This document shows, piece after piece, positions 55,401 to 64,000 of a stretch of 64,000 bases of DNA; positions within the stretch are counted from its first letter, which is position 1, and every line of letters starts with the position of its first letter. A program made the position numbers and the translations under genes. The notes below the pieces were generated by a model. That model did not search any database and was not told the origin of the DNA. It was given only the letters and a program-made list of their open reading frames with translations. Location: NCBI GenBank assembly GCA_007922225.1, contig ML680086.1, forward strand, positions 8,931,472 through 8,995,471, read 5' to 3'. The stretch is from Emydura subglobosa. Taxonomy: Eukaryota; Chordata; Testudines; Chelidae.

Positions 55401-56735
55401 CATTGAGTTCAAATAGGCTATGCTCATTTCCACCAGCCAAAGAGCTTGTTCTATAGGTTTGTCTGGTTTTGTTCATCGCAAATTCCACTCCCACTTCCCA
55501 AATATGACAAGTGTAGGGTGATCTGCATTCCAGATGCAAAGGTCAGATGCTAGGAAGAGCCCAGAGATACAGAGAAAATTAAACTATTAACCGGCATTCA
55601 GATTTGCACTACTACACAATTTGTGTTGTTGGGACTAAATCTCTCCCTTCCATGAATAAATACATGGAAAGGGAAAATCTACATTTCTAACCTCCGGTAG
55701 GGAGATTGCTGCATTGTACTGGTCAGCAGGTGTGCCCGAGGCGTGCCAGCTATATGGAAGTCCAAGCATTTCTGGGCCAAACTAATTTTAGTAGCATCTA
55801 TGCCGAGTGCCTGCCCCTCCACAGGCTTTCCAGATCTCTTCCATGGCACCTTGGCTGGCTTATTGCCATGCTACTATTGGCTCCTCTAATGTGGCTGCAA
55901 ATTTTCCCCTCTGAGGGAATGTCTTCACTGCAGAGTTAACTCGGGCTCTCACTCAAGAGTTGCTCTTGTCCACATGTAAAACCTCTCATCTGAGTTAAGT
56001 GGTGCTTTCAACCCAGCATAGCTGGCCCAGCTGGGGGCAGGGGTGTCATTTCAGAATATTTTTTGGGGGGGAGGGAGGGGTTATGTCAGCATATAGGACA
56101 TCACAGAATATAATATGAAGTTGGAAGACAAAAAAACAGAAGACGTAGTAGAGCGTGTAGACCTATGAAAAGTCTGGGGGAAGGGCAACTGCACCACTTG
56201 CCCCATAACAAATGACTCTCCTGGCTGGGGGTGCAGTTTAGAGCCTGAGTTCTGCTTTCATTCAGGCTGGTAACTTGCCCACTTTGCACTGTGGATGCAG
56301 GCTAAGTCACTTGAGTGCTGCTAGTCCTCCAGCGCCTTCCTACAATTCCTCCTCTCTGCCCAGAAGGACAGACAAGGTCTTCCACAATTCACTGGCAAAG
56401 AATCAGAGAGCAGCTCAGTTTAGCAGAAAAGAACCAAAGGAGATGCCCCCAAAAGTCCTGCTGACCCACACAGGTGAATTCAGCACAACTGAGCACATGG
56501 TAACTGGAGTGTGGCTTTTCAATGGGGCTGCTCATGCCCAAGCTAGACTAACCTGGGCGCTGATCATTTGAGTTAACGCTGCAATGCAGATATACCCTGT
56601 AGCTGGTTAAAGTCATAGAAGAGAGTCAATGTTGCAATGGGCAGTATTAACCCTCAGGCAATTTGCTGTGCAAGGTAAAAGTGGTTGCCAAGAGAGTATG
56701 CCTGGTAGAGTAGCTGCTTCCTAGCACCATTCTCT
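55401..56735. other. anonymous noncoding sequence
   Basis: No supported gene. 56060-56085 is G-rich. 55915-56020 (GAATGTCTTCACTGCAGAGT) resembles a MITE left end, and 56560-56605 may be its right part; not resolved. Confidence 0.4.
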
Positions 56736-57004
56736 GGCCTTGTCTACACCTGACTTTTTTTCCTTACATAATTCCATGGGTGTAACAGTGCTGGGAACAT
56801 CTGTACAGACGGGCTGCCATTGGTGTTTTAACCATTGTGTTGTCTAAATCGGCCTTGAGCAGGATTAAACGACGCACTAATTAAAAACATTATCTGTCAA
56901 TCTACACTTGTTGGCACTTACGAACAGGGCTAGTGTATGGGGAGCTGCACCTATGGTAGCAATGGTGGAAAATTGTAAGAAAAAACTCCCATGTAGACAC
57001 AGCC
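56736..57004. mobile_element. MITE with GGCCTTGTCTACAC-type terminal repeats
   Basis: Left end GGCCTTGTCTACACCTGA; the right end in reverse is GGCTGTGTCTACATGGGA. 268 bp, no coding capacity, flanked by TCT on both sides (56733-56735 and 57005-57007). The GTCTACAC ends are like those of the Harbinger element at 11975, but the flank is not TWA, so the superfamily is uncertain. Confidence 0.65.
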
Positions 57005-57167
57005 TCTGTCTGTTGTACACTGCATATATTTTAATACATGCATTGTTGCTGGGAAGGGATAATTGTCCTCTGCACATTGGGTGGGATAGCACATTGCATA
57101 GCCATGTGTCCCTTGCTGGCACACTTGCCAGTCCCCTGTCATTGGGCTGTCCCATGTCATGCATTTA

Positions 57168-57277
57168 GGGGGAGATTTTCAAAGGCTCAAATAGCAATTA
57201 AAGATGCACCTCTTATTGAAAGACAATGGGAGCTGGGTGCCTAAGTTGTTTGACTGTCTCTGAAAATCTCACCCTTC
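57168..57277. repeat. small palindromic MITE (GGGAGATTTTCAAAG ends)
   Basis: Left end GGGGGAGATTTTCAAAGGCT and right end CTGAAAATCTCACCCTT are inverted partners. The centre has AAAGACAATGGGAGCTGGGTGCCTAAGTT. 110 bp, related in wording to 24682-24870. Confidence 0.75.
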
Positions 57278-58811
57278 CTGTCCCCCACATCATAGAAATG
57301 ATGAGAGCCTTTAGCTCTTTATACGTATCAAACAACGTATATATTTCTAGGGTGGAGCCGGGAACTTTCTCTTGACTGCGGAGGCATCAATGGAAACTTT
57401 GCAATCAATATGTCATGGTCATCTATTTATTTTGGCAGCCATTTATTTTCCTATTAAAAGAGGTTATTTCAGAAGTTCATCTTCTAATGGATTTCAAGTT
57501 TTTTGAAGTTAGCTGAGCTTCCGTTCACGCACACTGACCAGAGAGGCAAGTAAATGTACATAGTTTTCAAAGGAAAAATATTAAACATAAGCCCAACATG
57601 GAGCTAAACCATTGTATTCATTTCCATTACAACTGAAATGTTTGTCTTTACCTACTCTAGTTATAAAATCCCAAACATTTCTATTACTTAATTAAATGAA
57701 CACGTTTGAATCATGAGGCTGGTAAGCTGTTCCATCAGAATAGCACCATTACGAGTTGTAACATCATATTGTTATGGGTAATTATATATCTTTTGAATGT
57801 TTTTTGGAAGCAGCATGTAATACTGTGAAGCCTTGTCATTCCTTTCACACAGTATAAAGTTGATGTTGTAAACATTTGAAATGCAAATTTAAATGCAGTA
57901 ACCCTTGGAAATAAAGCCAGTGAGTGCAGATTTATACGTTGGATACTTGTGCATATTTTTATTTGTTGCGGGCAAATATTGCTTGTTTCACAATAATGAA
58001 TGGATTGAGGAGACAGATTTAGTGTCACAAAGTCATATGTACAAAGCTGTGATCCATACAATATTGACAAAGGGGCTGATTTACCATGGCCCTACAACTT
58101 GTGTCATTATTTACATGAGTGCAAAGCTACCATTTTGATTTGCACTTGCTTTAAACTAAAATGACACATGAGATGCAGAACAACAGTGAAGTGGGCCAAC
58201 ATTATTTCAACTTAACTCTCCCCCTCTTTACTAGCAAAACCTTAATACCCAACAGGCAAACAATTCACCATTGCAGCTACTTAGGTACAGTCATTTAAAT
58301 GTGTTTCCTTACAATATGCACATTTTCCTTCCTATGCCTTTTATTTCTGCCTGGACAAAAAAAATCTTCTGACCTCCCTCATCTTGAAAGAAAACCATTT
58401 TTAATTGGAATAAAGTGTCTCTTCATAGATTTCGTGAACCACCAACATCCCACACCGAAGAGGTGAATTCAGGGACTATTTAGGCACTTACGTCCCAGAA
58501 TAATTAAAAAAGCACATTACAAGCAAGTTATCAAAGCACACTAGACTTACACGCTCATCCTCTAGTATAATAGCCAACAAAACATTAATAATAGATTCTT
58601 ATCGGAAACTATTAAACCAATTTCTTACAAAGAGTCCGAGGAAACAAGGTATCAGTTATCAGTTTCTGTGACCTTAAAGTAATTACTTTGGACCAGATTC
58701 TGCCACCCTTACTTTTTCACGCTCCTATCTGACATAGCTACGCCAGCAAAACTTTACAGTGTAGGTCAGGCCTGAATGTCACTGAATTTCTATAAGACTC
58801 AGGAGTCTAAA
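57278..58811. other. AT-rich noncoding sequence
   Basis: No gene; no complete element. 58689-58760 (GGACCAGATTCTGCCACCCT ... GACATAGCTACGCC) is one arm of a small palindrome family. 57280-58680 looks unique and AT-rich. Confidence 0.45.
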
Positions 58812-59280
58812 GCCCAGATCCACAAGGGAATCTAGAATTTAGGTGCCACTAAGATTCTCAAAGCCCCACTCAGCTGTCACCTACACCTGGCGGTGCCTAC
58901 ATTTCCACTGTTAAAGACCCTGAGGCACCTAAGTATGTGCCACTGGACAAGCACACTGCCATCTCAGTCCTGATGGCTGGTACCTGCACCTAAAGGTTGG
59001 GTTTAGTGTGTGGGTGGTGTTGGTGGCCTGGGATATTTAGGAGGTCAGACCAGCTGATCTGTCAACACAGTTGGCCTAACACTCTACGATTCTATGCCCT
59101 GCAGATGTCTCTCTCTAGGTGTTCCCCCACCTATCTCATTTAGCACTCTATAGCCAGGTGCGGGCTCAATTTCCTTTTCTGCCTGATGTGGCAAAGGGAT
59201 CTGAACTCCGGCTCCCACTTCTTAGCCAAGTACCCGAGCCACTGGGCTATAGAGTCTCACTTTTCTTTTGGCCCAGACCA
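58812..59280. repeat. old interspersed repeat with a CR1 3' end inside
   Basis: Related to 28088-28480 (GCCCAGATCCACAAGG, TTTAGGTGCC). 59210-59255 (CTCCCACTTCTTAGCCAAGT, CCGAGCCACTGGGCTATAGA) looks like a tRNA-derived SINE in reverse. The segment at about 59037-59096 (AGGAGGTCAGACCAGCTGAT ... CTACGATTCTATG) is a + strand CR1 3' tip and appears to be inserted between these parts. Confidence 0.5.
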
Positions 59281-62146
59281 TGCCATAGGCCCAGCACAAA
59301 TGTCAGGATTTGTTGACATTTGGAATTACATCGTGCGTTAGCGCACCCTAACAATCACGATGGTCAATTCTGGCGTAAGCAGGGCACAAGTCTTTGTTGC
59401 TGGTCATATTTAACCCTAGGGGAGCTGTCTTGACTAGGAAAAAAATGTGGGTTTTTTAACATTCAAATTAGCTAAAATCATTTGAAAGGCCATTTGTGCC
59501 TAGAGTGGACACTGTTTAACCCCATGAAAATCCTGTTAGCTGGCTGTGTAATGACAAGGGCAGTGGCCCAGCTTACACACAACTAGCAGCAAATGTGTCC
59601 CCCCTCTGGACTGTGAAATGATGCTCTCAGCTCTAGCATGCTGGTCATGCCTTCCTGCAGCCCAGTGGGATCTTCATGCAGCCAGAAGGGCATCCGGGGT
59701 CGCCTGCCTGCTCCCCATTACTGGAGGCTGCTGCAGCATTTGTTCTGCAGGTAGCAATGTGGCCTCTCTGCATCCCATCTCCGTTCCCCTGCTGGATCTG
59801 ACTGAGGAAGGAGCAGCCAGAGGGGAAGAGGAGGAGGCAGCAGTGGCAGAAGGAAAAGACAGGAAGTGAAGGTCTCAGTATTGGCCCTAGACTCCCACTT
59901 CCAGGCCTGCAGATGCTGTCACCCAGCACCTAGCTACAGCACCTCCCTCTACCCTGCCCCTGCTACCGTAGGCAGAGGACGTGTGAGGGGGATCAATGAC
60001 TCATCCATGAGAAATGTCAGGCCTGGTCTATGCTTACCAGCAAATTCAGCTGCAGTCAACAGGAGTTCTGCAAGCTACATAGAGTAGCTTGCGTAACTTA
60101 CATCCACTTCCTAAATTCTCTTCTCAGTGCAGTCTCCACTATGCTGTGCCGATGGGAAATGTATACCCGTCAACGCAGCGCTACGCTTTTTTTGGAGGTG
60201 GTTTTATTGAATTGACTTCCGGATCGATTGAGCAGGTCTTCACTTCTGCTCAACTGATCTGGATAAATCAATCTGAAGGCAGTGAATTTGGAAGGAGAAG
60301 GAGGCCCCAGTTATTCTGAACTCAATTTGTTCTTTTAAAAGGCTACAGCCTGACACCGGCAAAGTCAATTGCAAAACTCTCCTTTGACTTCAAAGGAATC
60401 TGGATTTAGTTTTCATTGCTTTGTCATTTACATTGGTTTTGCACTGTGCCCACAAGTATAGCTGATTTGGAACCAGATCTTGAGAAGAACAGAGAATCCC
60501 TCTGGGTTCTTTTCCTTTCCCCATTTATTAGGAAACAGTCAGAGTTAAATCAAATGAAATCACAGGGTCAGATTCATCTCTGGTGTAAGCCCCAGTGGAA
60601 TTACAACAGGGGTGAACTTGCATCATTCTTTAAAATCATTAAGTATCTATGTTGCTAACACCTTAAGTCAATATTTCCAAACTTGGCAACCTAAAGTCAG
60701 ACTCCCAAACTCATATTTAGCACTAAAGTAAATTTTATTTGTAGATGTCTAACTATAGATTTAGGAGCCTAGCTTAGAAATTTTTGTCCTGGGGCACTAA
60801 AACTGAATTAAATACAATTACATTTCCTTTCTACCATCCAGGCTGTTGGCTTACTTTCTACATTTCTTGCCACTGAGACAGTGAAAGCAACCTGGTCGGT
60901 TTCACTGGTGACTACACATTTTATTTTCTAGCTCTTCTGCACCAACTCAGTGTTGCAATTGTTGCATTGCCAATATTGCAAGGGAAGGTTTACATTGGAA
61001 TTGTTGTTGTTCCTCCACTTAATTTAAACCCATTTGAACATAAATTAAAAAATAGGGGAAGAAATGGAGCAGAGACAGAGTGGAGTGAAAACACACAGGG
61101 ACACTCAAAGAAGGAATAGACAGACAAAACTTAATGGAAATATAAATATAGTCTTCATAGTGCACATAGCATTCATGCTTGGGCCAGCCTAACTGGGAGA
61201 GTTCTGTCCCACTACACAGAACAGCCTTTAATTAGAAAGGTGGGTGAGATAATATCTTTTATTGCACTAATGCATTTCAGATCAGATGCTGAGGTGCTGT
61301 AAATTAGCGTATGCCGATTCACACCAACTAAGGATTTAACTCTATATTTTTCAACTGAATCTTCTTGGGGAAAAAAAAATGTGTTTACATTACAGAATGG
61401 CAATGGAAATGTTTGCAAGTCAAGCTAGCTTTGTGAACTCCCTGCAAAGAGAGATAGAGACAGACTTCCAGCAGTGCTCACCATCCACACCTCCAGGCAA
61501 ACTCAGTCGAGTTGGGGACACCCAGCACCTCTGAGAATCAAACCTGTGGTTGGCATAATTCATCTAAGCATGGTTTAAATCCAAACACCCAGACCAAAGC
61601 ATTGCCACCTGTTTTCAATGATTTGTCATGAAAAGACCATTTTTAGTTCCAACGAACTTCCAACAGAAATTCAGTTCCAATGCTGATCATCAGAATGTGC
61701 CATGTGCACATTTGGCTTTTCAAACGGCCACTGTGCTGCTGTGATAACAACCACAAGTAATGAGATTTGGTCCAGCACAGAACACAATATAAATTGTGGT
61801 TGAATGGGGTCTAACTTGATGAATCTCAAACTGTGGGCCATAGAGAGCTGGCTGGCCTCATAATGCCACGTCCTTTTTTCAAGCTGTTAAATCATATTCA
61901 AAGAAGGTAAAAAAGTAAATACTTCCCCCAGGTTACTCTTCCATGTAGGTGATGGCTGCAGGGATATAATCAGTGATCATCAATGATGGGGGGAGGTGGG
62001 CTACGTGACTGTGACTGGGAGGTGTTGGAACTTTTACTTTTAGGTCAAAACCCTTTCCTAGTTGCATGGGATATATTGGATCAAGGGAACGCCCAAGGAG
62101 GAAGAAAAGGCAGGATACTGATCTAATCGATTTTGAGAACTAGAAG
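59281..62146. other. noncoding sequence with small repeats
   Basis: 60010-60290 (GGCCTGGTCTATGCTTACCA ... ) resembles a decayed MITE. 60558-60625 (GGGTCAGATTCATCTCTGGTGTAA) is a palindrome-family arm. 61238-61275 (AGGTGGGTGAGATAATATCTTTTATTG) is the left end of the 20560 foldback family. No gene supported. Confidence 0.45.
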
Positions 62147-62213
62147 CCCGATCCAAAGCCCTGTGAAGTCAGTGGGAGTCTTTCCAGGAACTTTAGTGGC
62201 CTTTGGAACAGGC
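62147..62213. repeat. short palindrome with CCAAAGCCC-TGAAGTCA core
   Basis: CCCGATCCAAAGCCCTGTGA is mirrored by GGCCTTTGGAACAGGCC across AGTCAGTGGGAGTCTTTCC. Same architecture as 32683-32747. Confidence 0.65.
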
Positions 62214-62315
62214 CATAAACTGGGGGTGGCTAATACAGCTGCATTCTACTGTATTGCATATGGTAAGACATACAAGGAATATTAACTCAAACCTTTCTGC
62301 AGTAGCTGATACTTG

Positions 62316-62334
62316 AAAAAAAAAAAAAAAAAAA
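62316..62334. repeat. poly-A tract
   Basis: Run of 18-19 A residues; could be a LINE or retrocopy tail, but the sequence before it shows no recognisable element. Confidence 0.85.
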
Positions 62335-62693
62335 GAGTCGGGTTGCAGTAATTCACAAATATTTGTCAGTCTGTGGTCTTTCTTCACATGTAATCTGAAC
62401 CAGAGCAGGGGGAGATTGCATTGTATTAAGCTCCAATAAAACTCTTATAATCGAATTGCCAGTCTTTAGACACCCTCTAATTATTCTGCCATCACTAATC
62501 CTCTTCCTCATGAACACCTGGGGTCTCAATCTGTGACAGTTTCAATTCAGAATGAATTAATTTCCATCAGTACCAAAGCTTGATTCACAATTAATGGTAG
62601 TGTTGTGACAAAGAGTTTAGTCAGTTTCAGGAAACGATTAGACTGGTATATTAATCAGAACAGGCTCTGCAGTTATATTATGGGGGAAGCTGA

Positions 62694-62776
62694 AGGCCAG
62701 ATCTTGGTCTCAGATACACTGGTGTAAAACTAAAATAACCACTGATTTCATTGAAGTGACTCCAGATTTACACTCA
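62694..62776. repeat. small palindrome of the CTGGTGTAAA family
   Basis: GGCCAGATCTTGGTCTCAGA, CACTGGTGTAAAACTAAAAT, centre TTTCATTGAAGTGA, then CTCCAGATTTACAC: inverted halves around CATTGAAGT. Confidence 0.65.
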
Positions 62777-62814
62777 TAGACCTGAAATCAGTACCAAGCC
62801 CAATGTGTCTAATG

Positions 62815-63035
62815 GGGAGACAGTGAGACTATGGAAGTGGGAGTCAGGCAACCCAAGTTCAGTGCCTGGTTCTGCCACAGGGTTTTTGTCTGATCAAAAG
62901 GCCTCATGCCTCAGTTTCCCCACCTACAAAATGAGGATAATGCAAGGGTTTCATGAGGCTTAATTAATTAAATATTTGTGAAATGCTTTAAGATATTCTG
63001 AGCTATAGAAGCAAAAGTACTATTAATTGTTAGGG
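62815..63035 (+). repeat. MIR SINE
   Basis: GGAGTCAGGCAACCCAAGTTCAG, TGCCTGGTTCTGCCACAGG, then CATGCCTCAGTTTCCCCACC and ATGAGGATAATGCAAGGGTT, AAATGCTTTAAGATATTCTG. This is the order of MIR: B-box related head, CORE, 'cctcagtttcc', 'atgaggataat', tail. Near full length and fairly diverged. Confidence 0.85.
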
Positions 63036-64000
63036 TAAACATTACAAAGCTATGAGTCCTAGTGCTTTAAGGAATAAGCTGATCGCCGGCTGGGATAAGA
63101 CAGAATTTCCTCTCTGCCTCAATGTCATTGTAGGATGCAGGTTTTAAGCTTTCTCCAAAACATCCAACATTAGCTAGTGTTAGAGACCTACTAGACACTG
63201 TATGGCAATGTCTCTGTCCTTATGTTATCACATCTTGAAGCCATTAGCTACTCTCACTCTAAAAAACTGTGGTGCTGACTCAGAAGAGATTGAAAGGCGC
63301 AGAGCGGAGCGCGCAGACATGTTCAAGCTACTTTCTGCTGTTGTCAGGAATGATTTGACAACTGGAAAAGGGGTTTAGTGGCTGATATTGATCCAGGGAC
63401 AAGTAAATGGCCACTTTCTTCAAGGAAAGAGACAGGCTTGTTTATAAAGTGCTCATCACTCACAGTCTCAGAAATTACTGGGGTTGGCCTTTGTTTGTGA
63501 AAGGTGCTGGCTTTACAGCTCCAGACTCCAATATTTATCCATACAAGCTTGGGCAGCCGCAGAACAAGCTTCAGACCTATACACACACCCCTCCTTGGTC
63601 AACGTGCCCCACTGCTTACCTCCAGGATCAGAGAGGCATTCACACCTCAATGCCTGTTCAGTGCTTGAGTTCTAGTCTTCGCTACAATGGCTGAGGAAGC
63701 GGGGGCATTGTAGTCTTGGGTACTGTGACATGGACACTTGTTCAAATGAGACCACCAACTCATTTCACACAGGCTACTAAGTCGCCATCAGAAGGCAGCA
63801 ACTCCCAGCCATTACTGACCTGTTTCATAATCAGCCACGTGATCTGTAGATTGGACATCGTCTCCCAGGACCAATCCCATGAGCCATCCAGGCTACCCAA
63901 CTTGCTGCTTTTTATTCACCATGGGAGTGCATCCCTAGAAGTGGATAGTGAAAATTTAAATGCTAATGTCATATGGTGGCCCTGCCCCTCCTGCAGCAGA
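63036..64000. other. noncoding sequence to the window end
   Basis: No gene or assignable repeat. Overlapping short frames at 63407-63694 and 63344-63586 lie on both strands without recognisable domains. Confidence 0.45.

Noticed and set aside
62316..62334. Poly-A tail of a processed retrocopy
   Set aside because: No gene-like sequence precedes it on either strand, and no flanking duplication is evident.

Overview
This is a stretch of a vertebrate nuclear genome, most likely a turtle. I infer this from the repeats: CR1 LINEs with ATTCTATG-type 3' ends, a DIRS-type tyrosine-recombinase retrotransposon, Gypsy gag remnants, MIR copies, PIF-Harbinger and hAT elements, and several LTR families. 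A crocodilian or early-diverging bird is less likely. There are no operons, CRISPR arrays or bacterial features. The one intact gene I can support is an intronless (in its coding part) class A G protein-coupled receptor on the + strand at 49786-50859.

Layout. 1-6245 is a decayed DIRS element, split at about 2514-3535 by a minus-strand LTR. 6842-7330 is a MIR SINE split by a small PIF-Harbinger element with a TTA duplication. 10225-11166 is a minus-strand LTR abutting a minus-strand Harbinger transposase remnant (11167-11975). 13629-14034 is a hAT-type element with a perfect 8-bp target duplication. 15935-18390 is a + strand CR1 copy interrupted by an LTR of the same family as the one inside the DIRS element. 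18400-20520 holds a probable LTR and a minus-strand CR1. 20560-20850 is a foldback repeat containing a 10-N assembly gap flanked by a 47-bp exact duplication. 21-29 kb is mostly old, anonymous sequence with small palindromic repeats. 29.6-31.4 kb looks like one LTR nested in another. 40.2-44.9 kb is a cluster of minus-strand CR1 fragments plus an LTR invaded by a terminal-inverted-repeat element. 45.5-46.0 kb is a minus-strand Gypsy gag remnant.

The receptor locus occupies about 48.5-51.5 kb: a TATA-like box, a CpG-rich 5' region with a short tandem repeat, the 357-codon reading frame, and an AATAAA about 600 bp downstream. The protein aligns by eye to the aminergic receptor backbone, but it lacks the amine-binding aspartate of TM3 and has unusual activation switches (ERS for DRY, SFSP for CWxP, NVxxY for NPxxY). 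It is the most interesting object in the window.

Downstream, 52.6-54.5 kb is a + strand Gypsy gag/pol remnant and 54.7-55.4 kb an RTE-type LINE remnant, followed by small MITEs and old repeats to the end. I see no convincing second host gene and no sign of an unknown multi-gene system. Most other open frames are short and overlap repeats or antisense sequence.
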